Source: Aeromicrobium flavum (GTDB lineage: Bacteria; Actinomycetota; Actinomycetes; Propionibacteriales; Nocardioidaceae). From it: a DNA stretch of 64,000 nucleotides. The notes beneath the pieces were generated by a model, which was not told the DNA's origin, did no database searches, and saw only the letters and a list, made by a program, of their open reading frames with translations. Below, piece by piece: positions 27,285-37,900 of the stretch (positions within the stretch are counted from its first letter, which is position 1; each line of letters begins with the position of its first letter). The translations under genes and the position numbers were made by a program. The DNA lies in the NCBI RefSeq assembly GCF_007992115.1, contig NZ_BJZQ01000001.1, positions 434,001 to 498,000 on the forward strand, read 5' to 3'.

Positions 27285-27581
27285 ATGATCCTCGAGCACG
27301 CGCTCCTGCCCGTGAAGCCCGGAACCGAACCGCAGTTCGTCGAGGCGTTCGAGGAGGCGAAGCAGATCATCTCCGCCGTGCCCGGGTTCAGGAGTCTGAG
27401 CCTGTCCCGCTGCCTGGAGCGCCCGGGAACGTACCTGCTGCTCGTGGAGTGGGAGACCCTCGAGGACCACACGGAGGGCTTCCGGGGCTCACCGGAGTAC
27501 CAGCAGTGGCGGCGCCTTCTCCACCACTTCTACGAGCCGTTCCCGACCGTCGAGCACTTCGAGCCCGTGCTCGGCGTCTGA
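27285..27581 (+). CDS. Antibiotic-biosynthesis-monooxygenase (ABM) domain protein
   Basis: The 98-residue ferredoxin-like protein begins MILEHALLPVKPGTEPQFVEAF and contains FRSLSLSRCLERPGTYLLLVEWETLEDH, the usual ABM pattern. Such small dimeric proteins include heme-degrading and quinone monooxygenases, but most are uncharacterised. An in-frame GTG at 27249 would add 12 residues and is not preferred. Confidence 0.75.
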   Translation: MILEHALLPVKPGTEPQFVEAFEEAKQIISAVPGFRSLSLSRCLERPGTYLLLVEWETLEDHTEGFRGSPEYQQWRRLLHHFYEPFPTVEHFEPVLGV

Positions 27582-27582
27582 C

Positions 27583-28089
27583 TCAGGCGAAGAGCTGCCG
27601 GTAGTGGTCGCTCTGCGCGGGGTGGTAGTCGTTGAAGTCGATCGCCGCCACGTCGTCCCCGGCCTCGGCGGCCATCAGGCGGTCGAGGTAGTACTCCCAG
27701 CCGGGGCCGACGTCGGCTGCCAGCTCGGGGTCGCTCATGGGTTGGCTGAACGTCAGCGTGGTGGTGCCGTCCGCCTCGGTGAGCTCCAGCAACAGCTCGA
27801 AGGCCGGTTCCCCGTCGGCCGCCCGGGAGGACACCGCGAGGACGTGCGGCGGCTCGCAGCGGTGGATGGTGAACGGCTCGGCCTGGACGTCCTCGCCCTC
27901 GGCGTTCATGCGGAACTGCACGGTGCCGGCGGCCGGATCCCCGGTCCAGGTGCCGATCCACCGCTCGAGCCGTTCGCTCACGGTGATGGCGGCCCACACG
28001 TCCTCGACCGGCACGTCGAAGGTGCGGGTGAGCACGACGACGGCGCGACCATCACGGGTCTCACGGCGGCCGGTGGGATCGGGAGTCAT
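27583..28089 (-). CDS. SRPBCC/AHSA1-family protein
   Basis: The 168-residue START-like protein has VLTRTFDVPVEDVWAAITVSERLERWIGTW at the N-terminus and the C-terminal helix GPGWEYYLDRLMAAEAG. These are typical of AHSA1-type proteins that bind hydrophobic ligands. The ligand is not deducible. It converges with the ABM gene with almost no gap. Confidence 0.8.
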   Translation of the reverse strand: MTPDPTGRRETRDGRAVVVLTRTFDVPVEDVWAAITVSERLERWIGTWTGDPAAGTVQFRMNAEGEDVQAEPFTIHRCEPPHVLAVSSRAADGEPAFELLLELTEADGTTTLTFSQPMSDPELAADVGPGWEYYLDRLMAAEAGDDVAAIDFNDYHPAQSDHYRQLFA

Positions 28090-28116
28090 GCGGTCTCCTC
28101 TGCGGATGGGATCGGC

Positions 28117-28488
28117 TCAGTCAGGGCAGTCGACGCGGTGGAACTCCGTCTCGTAGCCGTCCGGCACCGTGAACTCGTAGCAGACGTCCTCGGTGTCGGC
28201 GGCGAAGCCGGATCCCTCCGCGCCGGGGTAGAGGAGCACGATCTCCAGGGGCTCCTCGGTGTCGTCGGCGGGCACACCGCGCCGCACCGTGCCGACAGCG
28301 GAGACGACGTTCTCCGGCTCCGACATGCCCTCGGCCAGGTCGGTCGCGTCCTCGACGCCGCGGTAGATCGCGAGGTTGAGCCAGTTCCGGTCGAGGTCGG
28401 CGACCTTCCACTCCGACGACAGGCGGTCCGGGGCGCAACCGGTGAGCGCGGCGACACAGGCGGCGAGCAGGATGAGCTGTCGGGTCAT
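28117..28488 (-). CDS. Small putative lipoprotein
   Basis: The 123-residue protein has a lipoprotein signal, MTRQLILLAACVAALTGCAP, with lipobox LTGC. The mature part is acidic and without a recognised domain. Its start overlaps the stop of the upstream decarboxylase gene by four bases, so it is co-translated with it. Confidence 0.7.
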   Translation of the reverse strand: MTRQLILLAACVAALTGCAPDRLSSEWKVADLDRNWLNLAIYRGVEDATDLAEGMSEPENVVSAVGTVRRGVPADDTEEPLEIVLLYPGAEGSGFAADTEDVCYEFTVPDGYETEFHRVDCPD

Positions 28489-29864
28489 GCAGCACCCACG
28501 GCACGCCGGAGGGCCTCGAGGGTGCGCTCGACGTCGGCGTCGGTCGTCGACCAGTTGCTCACCGAGATGCGCAGGACCGCACGGTCGTGCCACACGGAGC
28601 CGGTGGTCCAGGCGGTGCCGTCCTCGAGCATGCGGCGGACGATCTCTCGCGTGCGGGCGTCGTCGCCGAAGGCGGCGCACACCTGGGTGAAGACCACGTC
28701 GTTGAGCACGTCGGCGCCCTCGATGACGGCGATGCCGTCGGCGAACGATCGGGCGTGCCGGCAGAGACGCTCGACGAGCTCGGCGACCCCGGTGCGGCCG
28801 AGCGACCGCAGCACCGCCCACACCGGGACGGCGCGAGCGCGACGGGACAGCTCGGGAACCTTCTCGAACGGGTCGCCGGCGGCGTCCTGGATCAGGTAGT
28901 CGCCGTGCATCGACATCGCCGCGCGCAAGGCGCCCGGGTCGCGCACGATCGCCAGTCCGGAGTCGTAGGGAACGTTCAGCGTCTTGTGGGCGTCCGTCGC
29001 CCAGGAGTCCGCCGCCTCGTAGCCGTCGACGAGGTGCCTGAACGCAGGGCTGGCGCCCGCGAAGAGCCCGAAGGCGCCGTCGATGTGCACCCACGCGCCG
29101 TGCTCGTGCGCCACCGCGATCACCTCGCCGAACGGGTCGAACGCACCGGAGTGGATGTTGCCCGCCTGCAGCACCACGATCGTGGGGCGCTGGTCGTCAC
29201 CACCCTCGAGCAGCGCACGGAGCCCGGCCGGCTCGAGCCGTCCCTCGTCGTCCACCGGGACGTGCTCGGGCGCTCCGAGACCGAGGTACCGCAGCGCCAG
29301 ATCCACCGATCCGTGAGTCTCTGCACCGGCCAGCACCCGCACGCCCGGCGAGCCCGCCAGGCCGCGCGCCGCGACGTCCCATCCGGCCCGGGTGAGGACG
29401 GCATCGCGGCCGGCGGCCAGGCAGGTGAAGTTGGCCATCGTGCCGCCGGTCACGAAACCGACCGCACCGTCGGCCGGCAGGCCCAGCAGGTCCAGGATCC
29501 AGCGCTCGGCGATGTCGTCCACGGCCGTGGTGGCCGGCGTGACCGTGCGCATGCCTGCGTTCTGGTCCCACGCTGAGGTCAGCCAGTCCGCCGCCATGGC
29601 CGCTGGGTGGGTCCCGCCGATCACGAAGCCGAAGAACCGACCCGACGGCATCGCTGTCAGGCCGGGCTCCGCCGCCTCGGCGAGCAGGTCGACGACGGTA
29701 GCGGGGTCGGTCGGGCCGTCCGGGAGCTCGGTGCCGAGTGCCGCCACCACCTCGGCCACCGAGGCGCTCGGAGGCACGGCACGGTCCGGCAGGGTCGCCA
29801 GCCACCGCAGCGCATGCTCGTGAGCGCGGGCGAGTGCCGCTGACGCATCGGGCGACGGGTCCAT
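28485..29864 (-). CDS. PLP-dependent group II decarboxylase-like protein
   Basis: A protein of about 459 residues with the type I PLP fold of aromatic-amino-acid/glutamate decarboxylases. Signs are GGTMANFTCLAAGRDAVL, a His stacking on PLP in AETHGSVDLALR, HIDGAFGLFAG, and the Schiff-base lysine in WATDAHKTLNVPYDSG. The reaction may be amino-acid decarboxylation, or an aldolase-like reaction as in some relatives. An in-frame ATG at 29900 would add 12 residues, and neither start has a clear Shine-Dalgarno. Confidence 0.82.
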   Translation of the reverse strand: MDPSPDASAALARAHEHALRWLATLPDRAVPPSASVAEVVAALGTELPDGPTDPATVVDLLAEAAEPGLTAMPSGRFFGFVIGGTHPAAMAADWLTSAWDQNAGMRTVTPATTAVDDIAERWILDLLGLPADGAVGFVTGGTMANFTCLAAGRDAVLTRAGWDVAARGLAGSPGVRVLAGAETHGSVDLALRYLGLGAPEHVPVDDEGRLEPAGLRALLEGGDDQRPTIVVLQAGNIHSGAFDPFGEVIAVAHEHGAWVHIDGAFGLFAGASPAFRHLVDGYEAADSWATDAHKTLNVPYDSGLAIVRDPGALRAAMSMHGDYLIQDAAGDPFEKVPELSRRARAVPVWAVLRSLGRTGVAELVERLCRHARSFADGIAVIEGADVLNDVVFTQVCAAFGDDARTREIVRRMLEDGTAWTTGSVWHDRAVLRISVSNWSTTDADVERTLEALRRAVGAA

Positions 29865-29961
29865 CTCGTCAGCATGGCCCACGGCCGGAAGCGAGTCCAT
29901 CCCTTGACGGGACCCCCTCGCCGGGCGGTCACTGGGAGGAGACCCGGAGGCGGAGGCGGCG

Positions 29962-30807
29962 ATGGAATCGGTCCACGAGACGAACCTGACGCAGGCGCAG
30001 TCCTGGGACGGCGCGGGCGGCGAGTACTGGGCCGCGCACGCGGAGCGCTTCGACCGTGCCGTGGCCGGCTATCAGGACCGCCTCGAGGAGGCGGCCGCGG
30101 TGCGCCGAGGGGACCACGTCCTCGACGTCGGCTGCGGGGGAGGCCTGACGGCGCTCCGGGCCGCCCGCGCGTCCGTCGACGGCGAGGTGCTCGGCGTGGA
30201 CCTGTCCCGTCAGCTGCTGGACGTCGCCCGGCGTCGCGCCGAGGCCGAGCGACTCCGCAACGTGCGCTTCGTCCACGCCGACGCCCAGGTGCACGCGTTC
30301 GAGCCGGACCGCCACGACGTCGTCGTCTCGCGGACCGGAGCGATGTTCTTCGGTGACCCGGTCGCCGCGTTCGCCAACCTGCTCGGCACCACCCGGCCCG
30401 GTGGTCGGTTGACGCTGCTGACCTGGCAGTCGCCGGACCGCAACGAGTGGATCGGCGGCACCCTGGGCGTCCTCGGCGGGGCTCCCGGTCCGGCCGTGGA
30501 CCTCGATGCTCCCGGGATGTTCTCGCTGTCGAGACCGGACCGGGTCCGGGAGGTGCTCGGCTCCGCGGGATGGGCGCAGGTGAGCCTCGACGGCGTCGAG
30601 GCCCAGGAGTGGTTCGGCGAGGACGTGGACGACGCCCTCGGCTTCCTGCGGGGACTCTTCGGCTGGCTCCTCGACGAGCTCGCCCCGCAGGAGCGTGATG
30701 CCGCCGTCGAGCGGCTCCGCGAGAGCCTCGCCGCGCACGCGGGTCCCGACGGCGTCCAGTTCGGGTCGGCCGCCTGGTTGGTCACGGCACGGAAGGAGTC
30801 GCCATGA
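29962..30807 (+). CDS. Class I SAM-dependent methyltransferase A
   Basis: The 281-residue protein has motif I VLDVGCGGGLTALRAA, the acidic ribose ligand in VLGVDLS and a UbiE/Methyltransf_25-like layout with TTRPGGRLTLLTW. The substrate is unknown. It is preceded by GGAGGAG and followed, with a four-base overlap, by a second methyltransferase gene. Confidence 0.82.
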   Translation: MESVHETNLTQAQSWDGAGGEYWAAHAERFDRAVAGYQDRLEEAAAVRRGDHVLDVGCGGGLTALRAARASVDGEVLGVDLSRQLLDVARRRAEAERLRNVRFVHADAQVHAFEPDRHDVVVSRTGAMFFGDPVAAFANLLGTTRPGGRLTLLTWQSPDRNEWIGGTLGVLGGAPGPAVDLDAPGMFSLSRPDRVREVLGSAGWAQVSLDGVEAQEWFGEDVDDALGFLRGLFGWLLDELAPQERDAAVERLRESLAAHAGPDGVQFGSAAWLVTARKESP

Positions 30808-31610
30808 GCGCTGACGCCCCGGGGTTCCACGACGTCGACGCGTCGTCCGACGAGGGACGGGCGGCGGCGCTGGCCGCCCTCGACATCCAGGCGCAGTTGC
30901 CGCCGATCCAACGGCTGCACGCCTGGCTGGTCGAGCAGCTGGACCCGCTGCCGGGACTGCACGTCCTCAACGTCGGCTGCGGCACAGGCGAGGACGTCCG
31001 TGGCCTCGCGGTGTCGGTCGGCCCGACCGGCTCGGCGACGGGTGTCGACCCGAGCGAGACGATGCTGGCCGAGGCCCGCCGCCGCGGCGAGGCCGCTCGC
31101 AACCCGGCACGGTACGTCCGCGGAACGGCCGAACGCCTCCCGTCCGACGACGGCTCGCTCGACCTGGTGCGCTGCGAGAGGGTGCTCCAGCACCTCACCG
31201 ACCCGGTGGTGGCGGTGACGGAGATGGCCCGTGTCCTGCGGCCCGGTGGCCGGGTCGGCCTGATCGACACCGACTGGCGGACGCTCGCGACGTGGCCCGG
31301 GCACCCGCACCTCGCCGCCGCCTGGCACGAGGGCTGGGGCGGCGGGCCGTCCCCGGCGGCGGGTGCCCAGCTGCTCGACCTCGTCCTGCGTCACGGGTTC
31401 ACCGGCGCCCGCATCACCACCGAGACGCTGATGCTGCGCCCGCGGACCCTCGACCAGCCGCCCGTCTCCTTCGTCCTGGAGGCAGCTTCCCGGCGAGCCG
31501 AGGCAGCGGGCGAGGACGCTGCGTGGCGTCAGGCCCTCGAGGACAGCGCGGCGCGCGGGTCGTTCGTCTTCGCCGTCACCCTGTACGCCGTCGTCGCGAC
31601 GCGCGTGTGA
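30804..31610 (+). CDS. Class I SAM-dependent methyltransferase B
   Basis: The 268-residue protein has LHVLNVGCGTGEDVRGLA as motif I, TGVDPSETML and RVLRPGGRVGLIDTDW. It resembles the small-molecule methyltransferases often found in natural-product or quinone pathways. It overlaps methyltransferase A by four bases. The two are related only at fold level, so this is a pair rather than a split gene. Confidence 0.82.
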   Translation: MSADAPGFHDVDASSDEGRAAALAALDIQAQLPPIQRLHAWLVEQLDPLPGLHVLNVGCGTGEDVRGLAVSVGPTGSATGVDPSETMLAEARRRGEAARNPARYVRGTAERLPSDDGSLDLVRCERVLQHLTDPVVAVTEMARVLRPGGRVGLIDTDWRTLATWPGHPHLAAAWHEGWGGGPSPAAGAQLLDLVLRHGFTGARITTETLMLRPRTLDQPPVSFVLEAASRRAEAAGEDAAWRQALEDSAARGSFVFAVTLYAVVATRV

Positions 31611-31613
31611 GGC

Positions 31614-33191
31614 TCACTCCGGGGGAGTGGCCCGCGAGAACCGGACCTCCTCGATGTCCAACCGGGCCTGCACCTGACGCAGGACGATGTCGTCGATCCG
31701 GCGTTCGTCGCGCAGCTGCACGAGCGCGTCCCTCCGGCGGGCGAGGAGTGCGAGCGTCAGGCTCGTGTACTCGCCGTGGTGCAGGACCAGCGGGTCGTCG
31801 TCGGACCCTGCGGCGTCCAGCAGCCGGCGCTGCTTGCCGAGCTCGTGCCGGACCCGCTCCGTCACGGGCTCACCGACGCCGAGCGCGGCAGCAGTGTCGT
31901 CGAGGGACTCGATCGCCGCGTCGAGCGTGAACACCTCGGCCAGGTGGATCTCCTCGGCCACCGACGTGTCCTGCGGCAACCGCGCGAACCGCACCACGGA
32001 CGGCAGCACCAGCGCCTGGAGCAGCGTCAGGATGATGACGCCGGAGGCGATGAGCACGATCAGGTCGCGGTCGGGGAACGGCGCACCGGACTCCACCGTG
32101 CGGGGCACCGCGAGGATCGCCGCGAGGGAGACTGCTCCGCGGAAGCCGGCGGTCGCGCTCACGGTGCGCTGGCGTGCGCTGACCCGACGCTCGCGCTGGA
32201 TCGGACGGCGATCGAGGACACGGATGACGTACGGCGTCGTGTAGGTCCACAGCCATCGGACGCCGATCACGACGACGGCCACCACGAGGGTGTCCAGCAG
32301 GGCTCGCTGGAGCGTGGTGCTCGACAGTCCGCGGAACGCCGACTGTGCCTCGAGTCCGACCAGGACGAACAGGGAGCTGCTCAGCACGGTCGTCGAGAGG
32401 GACCAGAACGGGCCGACGAGGTGGCGCGTGGCGGCGCCCGTGATGCGCGGTGCCACCTGGCTCATGAACAGTCCGCAGGCCACGACCGCCAGCACGCCCG
32501 AAGCCTCGATCGCCTCGGCCGCGAGGAACGCCGCGAACGGGGTCACGAGCATCGCGATGCCCTCGAGCATCGGGTCGTCCATGCGGCGGCGGATCTGCCA
32601 GCTGAGCAGTCCGACCAGCGCCCCGGCCAGGACGCCGCCGCCGTACGACACCACGAGGAGCCAACTGACGTGCCATCCGGTCAGCTGTTCCTCGCCGACG
32701 GTGACACCGACCGCGAGACCGTAGAGGACCAGCGCCGTGCCGTCGTTGATGAGGCTCTCGGCACGCAAGGTGGTGACCGTGCGGCGGGGCAGGTTGCGCG
32801 CCAGCACCCCGACCGCGGTGGCGTCCGTCGGCGCGAGCGCCGCTCCGAGCACCCAGGCAGGGCCCCAGGCCAGGCCCAGCGCATGCGCCGTCACGGCCAC
32901 CGCCGCGGCGGTGGCCAGCACCAGCACGGTGCTGGTCAGGACGACGACGCGCAGGTTGTTGCGGATCTCCCGCAGCGACGTCGTCAGGCTCTCCCAGTAG
33001 AGCAGTGCGGGCAGGAAGACGACGAGGATGATCTCGGGCGGCAGGTGCGAGTGCCGCAGGTGCGGCACGAAGCCGATGAGCACGCCGGCGAGCACCAGCA
33101 GGATCGCCGGTGCGATCGGGTAGCGGTTGGCGAGCGCGCCACACACCACGAGCGCGATTCCCAGCAGGACGACCATCTCGAGTCCGAGCAC
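31614..33191 (-). CDS. Na+/H+ antiporter, CPA1 (NhaP-like) family
   Basis: The 525-residue protein has about 12 membrane spans in the first 400 residues and a cytosolic tail of about 120. CPA1 features are APTDATAVGVLARNLP with the ion-site Asp, RAESLINDGTALVLYGLA with the ND pair, and GFRGAVSLAAILAVP. It should exchange cytosolic Na+ (or K+) for H+ in pH and salt homeostasis. The GTG start is the most upstream consistent with the first span. It is convergent with methyltransferase B. Confidence 0.9.
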   Translation of the reverse strand: MLGLEMVVLLGIALVVCGALANRYPIAPAILLVLAGVLIGFVPHLRHSHLPPEIILVVFLPALLYWESLTTSLREIRNNLRVVVLTSTVLVLATAAAVAVTAHALGLAWGPAWVLGAALAPTDATAVGVLARNLPRRTVTTLRAESLINDGTALVLYGLAVGVTVGEEQLTGWHVSWLLVVSYGGGVLAGALVGLLSWQIRRRMDDPMLEGIAMLVTPFAAFLAAEAIEASGVLAVVACGLFMSQVAPRITGAATRHLVGPFWSLSTTVLSSSLFVLVGLEAQSAFRGLSSTTLQRALLDTLVVAVVVIGVRWLWTYTTPYVIRVLDRRPIQRERRVSARQRTVSATAGFRGAVSLAAILAVPRTVESGAPFPDRDLIVLIASGVIILTLLQALVLPSVVRFARLPQDTSVAEEIHLAEVFTLDAAIESLDDTAAALGVGEPVTERVRHELGKQRRLLDAAGSDDDPLVLHHGEYTSLTLALLARRRDALVQLRDERRIDDIVLRQVQARLDIEEVRFSRATPPE

Positions 33192-33232
33192 GGGTCCATC
33201 CTGACCGCCGGGTCAAGCGACCCGGTCGCTGG

Positions 33233-34930
33233 TCACTCGATGAGGTTCTCGGCCAGATCCGGGAGCCAGTCGGCCCCGAGGAGTGCCGCGACGTCGGCGA
33301 GTCCGGTGGTGTCGCCTCCGACGGTGTCGGAGGCCGCGGCGATCCGCTCCACCATGACCTTGCCGACCTGCTCCTCGACCGTGCCCTCGGCGTACGCGAT
33401 GTGCCACGGCGACACCTGGTGGTCGCGGTGGGTGCGGCCGGTCACCTGCCGCCCGGCGATGCCCGAGAATCGTGCCTGGTGGAAGACGCCGACCCGCGGA
33501 TCGGTGCTCGCGTGGCGACCGTCGGCGAGGGTCTCGCCGGCGTGCAGGCTGATCGAGGCGACGGTCGTGAAGACACAGACCTTCGCGTCGCCGGTCTGGA
33601 ACCTCAGGCGCTCGGCCTCGACGTCGAACCGGTCGCGGCCGTAGATGGTGGCCACGTCGATGCCGGAGTCCCGCAGCCGGTCGACGATCGGGTCGGCGGC
33701 GGTCGCGACGAACTCGACCGAGCACGCCACCTGGCGCTCGGCCCCGACCTGCTGGGCGATCCAGTCGACGGTGGAGTCGACCCGGATCAGCCCGGCCTTC
33801 TGGCGGAAGCGCAGCAGCGCCGCCCGGCCCTTCGCCATGTTCCGGCCGCGTCGGGCGATGTCCATCTCACGACAGAACTCGCCCCACTCGGCCTCGTACG
33901 CCGACCGCTCCGCCGGGGTGAGCGTCACCGGCATGCCGGAGATCGGCACCGGTCCCCACGGCGCGGCGCGGTGCAGCATGGCCGGCGGGCGCTCGTCGGC
34001 CAGCCAGCCGCGCACGAGGGTGAGGTCCGCGGCCCGTCGCTGCGGGTCGGTGGTCCACGTCGCGCCGTAGCGGCCGTGCTCCACCTCCACGCCGTGGCGC
34101 TCGAGTGCGGCGGCGAAGGTCTGCGCGGGCTGCGTCGCCGAGGTCCACTGCTTCATCGGCTCGCCGAGCACCTGCGCGTAGGCCGGCGCGAGGTACGGGA
34201 GCTCGAGCGGCGTGTGCCCGGGCGTCGCGGTCGTCGCGATGACGAACGGCGCGGTGTCGTGCGGGCGCGCGTGTCCCGAGATCCGGGCCCAGAGCTTCCA
34301 TCGTTTCGTCGTCGTGCGTCGCAGCGCGTGGGCCTCGTCCGCGATGATGACGTCCCAGGTGTGGTCCTTGACCTTCTCGAGTCGGTCCCACGTGATGACC
34401 ACCCATTCCAGGCCTCCGTCGCCGAGGGCCGTGATCGTGCGGCACCAGTGCCTGATCGTGATCGCGGCGGGTCGGTCGGCCACGACGAGCACGCGCCGGG
34501 CGCCGCGGAGATCGCCCACCGCCGTCGCCCCGAGGACCGCGGAGATCGTCTTGCCGACCCCGGGCTCGTCGGCCAGCAGGAACTGGCGTCCGCCCGCGGC
34601 CGCGCGCGCCGCGATGGCATCGGCGGCCTCGAACTGGATCCTGCGGGGCTCGAGCTCCTCGGTCGGCGCGGGGACCGGAAGCGGGTCGTCGGGGTTGAGC
34701 GTGTTCTCGATGAACCGGCCGAGGGTGTGCGGCCCCGGAGCGTAGGGCGCGAGGTGCGCGGGCAGGGCCCGTCCGACGTGGAGATGGGCGTTGACCGCCG
34801 GGTGCCAGGCGGCGCCGTCGACCTGGGTGCCGTACGGGACGTCGAGCACGCGGACGCGCTCGCCCGGCCCGGCGGTCGGCAACGGCCGGGCGGGCGAGCT
34901 GCGTCGACGGGATCGGGGAGGACGGGCCAC
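33233..34930 (-). CDS. SNF2-like SF2 helicase/translocase
   Basis: The 565-residue protein has Walker A DEPGVGKT (Lys127), the DEAH box at 198-201 and motif III-like IATTATP. A motif VI-like GRQVTGRTHRDHQVSP near the C-terminus matches the SNF2 arginine-finger block. It lacks the accessory domains of chromatin-type or RapA proteins and stands alone between an antiporter and a peptidase. Similar compact helicases occur in actinophages and mobile elements, but base composition here matches the neighbours. A GTG start lies 6 bases after TAGCGT. Confidence 0.75.
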   Translation of the reverse strand: MARPPRSRRRSSPARPLPTAGPGERVRVLDVPYGTQVDGAAWHPAVNAHLHVGRALPAHLAPYAPGPHTLGRFIENTLNPDDPLPVPAPTEELEPRRIQFEAADAIAARAAAGGRQFLLADEPGVGKTISAVLGATAVGDLRGARRVLVVADRPAAITIRHWCRTITALGDGGLEWVVITWDRLEKVKDHTWDVIIADEAHALRRTTTKRWKLWARISGHARPHDTAPFVIATTATPGHTPLELPYLAPAYAQVLGEPMKQWTSATQPAQTFAAALERHGVEVEHGRYGATWTTDPQRRAADLTLVRGWLADERPPAMLHRAAPWGPVPISGMPVTLTPAERSAYEAEWGEFCREMDIARRGRNMAKGRAALLRFRQKAGLIRVDSTVDWIAQQVGAERQVACSVEFVATAADPIVDRLRDSGIDVATIYGRDRFDVEAERLRFQTGDAKVCVFTTVASISLHAGETLADGRHASTDPRVGVFHQARFSGIAGRQVTGRTHRDHQVSPWHIAYAEGTVEEQVGKVMVERIAAASDTVGGDTTGLADVAALLGADWLPDLAENLIE

Positions 34931-34936
34931 CCCCGG

Positions 34937-34942
34937 ACGCTA
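34937..34942 (-). promoter_or_regulatory. Leaderless-type -10 element of the SNF2-like gene
   Basis: On the minus strand TAGCGT lies 6 bases before the GTG at 34930. Confidence 0.5.
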
Positions 34943-34946
34943 CCCG

Positions 34947-37900
34947 TCAGTCGAACAGGTGCCGCATCGCCCTCTCCACGAACGCGGTCCGCTGCGCGGA
35001 GGTCTCGAGACCCTCGGCACCGAACCCGGTGAACACGGTGTCGTTCGTCACCGTCGCCGCGCCCTCCTCGAACGCCTTCTGCGACCGCGCCCAGGTGTTG
35101 GTCTGGCGCGAGCCGTCGGGCGCCGGGGGGGTGGTCCACCCGCCGAGGTCGGCCTCGAAGGAGGTGGCCGCCGACTCGGCACCGTCGACCACGACGCGGG
35201 CGTTGTCGACGAAGACGCCGAGCCCTTGGGTGCCCCAGTCGGTGATGTAGGTGATCGACACCTCGACCTGCTTGCCGGCGAACGCGGACAGGTCGACGTT
35301 CCACTCCTGCCAGCCGTTGCTGCTGCCGGTGGCGGCATGCCACTCGCCGGTCGAGCCCGTCGGCGTGCAGTCCGCACCCTGGTAGTGCGCGACCTGCGGG
35401 TGGATGTCGACCCAGCCCTCCGCACACGACTCGCCCGTGGATTGGGTGGTCTGACCGCCCGCCTCCGGGAGCGTCGTCCAGTCCTCGGTGCCCACCTCGC
35501 GGGCCTCGACCGCGACGAAGTCCCAGTCCGTCTCGGTGTCGTGCGAGATCTGGAACTGCAGTGAGCCCGACGTCGCCCCGGTCAGGTCGACCGTGCGGGC
35601 GAGCCGCTTCCAGCCCTGGTCCGCCAGCTGGCTGTACGCGTACCAATCGCCGTCGACCGGGTCGTACGGAGCGGCCCCGGGACGGTTCCACTGCAGCGGG
35701 GCGGAGCTCGCGAACTGCGGGAACTCCTCGACCGGCAGGAAGCTGGACGTTGCCAGCAACGAGGCCGTGTGCTCCTGGTTGTTGGGTGAGTCCCCGCCGT
35801 TCAGGGCACTGGCGAACCCGGCGAAGGGCCCTCCGTCCGCTCCGAGCACGCCGTAGGGTCCGTCCTCGCCGGTGGCTCCGTCGCTGACGTAGTTGTAGGC
35901 GCCGAGCCAGTACTGCTGGAAGTCGTTCTCCAGCGTCAGGCAGGGATGGGCGCGCACCGTGCACTCCGGGGGCGCGGTCGGGCTGTAGTAGTACGACGCC
36001 GCGGTCGCCTGACCGAACTGGTTGTACTGACCGGTGACGAGCGCCTTGCCGCCCTCGTTGAGGTAGTCGCGGACGGTCATCTCGAGGTCGTTGGCCAGCT
36101 TGGCCGCGGTGCCTCCGGGCTGCCCCTCGGCGCGGGTGATGATGTCGTCGCCGGACTCCCAGACGATCGCGTCGTAGTGGGACAGCACCCCGAGGTGGTG
36201 GGGAGCGGTCCGGGCGTTCACGTCCACGTCGTACACGTCCGAGGAGTAGCCGGCGGCGGTGAGCGCGGTGGCGTAGTCGTCGGCGTACTTGGCGCTGGTG
36301 ACGCCCTGCGCCGGGCTGATGCCTGTGACGTCCTCGGCGGCCAGGATGAGCACGTCACCGCCGATGTCGCGGGCGACCTTGTAGGTGAACGGCGTGCTGC
36401 TCACGCGCTTGTCGCGGCCGCCGCGACGGCGGTCCTTCGTGCGGTCGCGCGGCTCGGTGCCGGTGAACCAGACCTTGACCGAGTCGCCCGGCCTGGCCCG
36501 GCGCACCGTGCCCCGGAACTCCGCGTAGTAGTCGTCGTGGGTGTTGCCGTAGCGCTCGCCACCCTTCCACTCACGCACGCGAGTCGTCTGCGTGCGACCG
36601 CCGTTGATCCGGTACCGCATCCGCAGTCCCTTGAGGGCGCGCTTCGCGGTCACCGCGACCGGCTGCGTCCTGCCGTGCGAGACCGCGAAGGGGTCGGACA
36701 CCATCGCCGGGGTGTCGCGCCCGACGACCGAGACCGGGTCGTCCGGGTCGTGGGTCGAGGCCGCCGTGGCGAGCGCGAACGGGATGTTCTTCTCGAACTC
36801 GGCCTGGATCAGCCCCTCGTCGTCGGGGAAGTTGAAGCCGCTGAGGCAGTCGTCGCTGACCCACTCGTCGTCCGGGTCGGAGTCGGAGACGGTCTCGCAG
36901 GTCGTCATCTCGGGGGTGAAGCCGAGGGTCCCGTACTTCACGGTCGCGTGCGTGTCGGTGTCGCCGTTGGTGGTGTAGAGCTCTGCGGAGATGTCGGGGT
37001 CGTAGCCCGGGACCGCCGGCTCGGCGTCGTCGCCGGCCATGGCCACGTTGATCACGTCGTCCGGGGACGGGGTGGCCACCTGCCAGCCGATGCCGTAGAG
37101 CAGCAGCTCGGCGGCCGAGTGGTAGTTGATGTAGAACTCGAAGCCGATCCTGCGGAACAGGGAGTCGAGCGCCTTCGTCTCGGGCTCGGAGCCCGCGCTG
37201 GGGCCGCGGTACGTCTCGCTGGCCGGGTCGGGGGAGGAGCCCTCGTTGTCCCAGCCCCACTTGGTCCGGAAGTTGCGGTTGGGGTCCACGCCGTCGCCGG
37301 GCGTGATGGTGCCGTCGCCGTTGTTGTCGCGCAGGTTCTTGCGCCACAGGCGGTTGCCCTCGGTGAACGTGAAGTCGTAGCCGTCCGGGTTGGACACCGG
37401 TAGGAACCACAGCTCGGTGGTGTTCACCAGGCGGGTGATCTTCCGGTCGGTGCCGTAGCCGTCGAGGAAGTGGTGCATGAGCCGGCGCACCATCTCGGGG
37501 GTGATCCACTCGCGGGCGTGCTGGGCGCCGCCGTACAGCACCGCCTTGCGCTTGCCGTCCTTCACCTTGCGGGCGTCCTTGGTGACCTTGAGGGCGAGGA
37601 TCTCCTGGCCCTGGACGGTCCGCCCGATGGTGACCAGCTTGGCGATGCGGGGGTTCGCCTTCGCCGTGGCGCGCAGCTCGTCCTCGATGCCGCCGTCCTC
37701 GCTCCACGAGCGGTAGACGCTGTAGCCGGCACGCTGCTGGGCCCGGGCCGCCTGCGACGCCTTCTTGCCGTCGACGACCTTGACCTTGGCGCTGAAGCCG
37801 GCGTCCCGGACCTTGGCCGCCTGGCGGCCGGTGACGACGAGCTCGAGGCGGACCTTGCCGGCCCCGGCGCCTTCCTGCGTCACGTGGCTGGTGTCGAGGC

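Noticed and set aside
30804-31610. The two adjacent methyltransferases as one frameshifted gene
   Set aside because: Each has its own complete motif I and start signal; they are separate genes with a four-base overlap.
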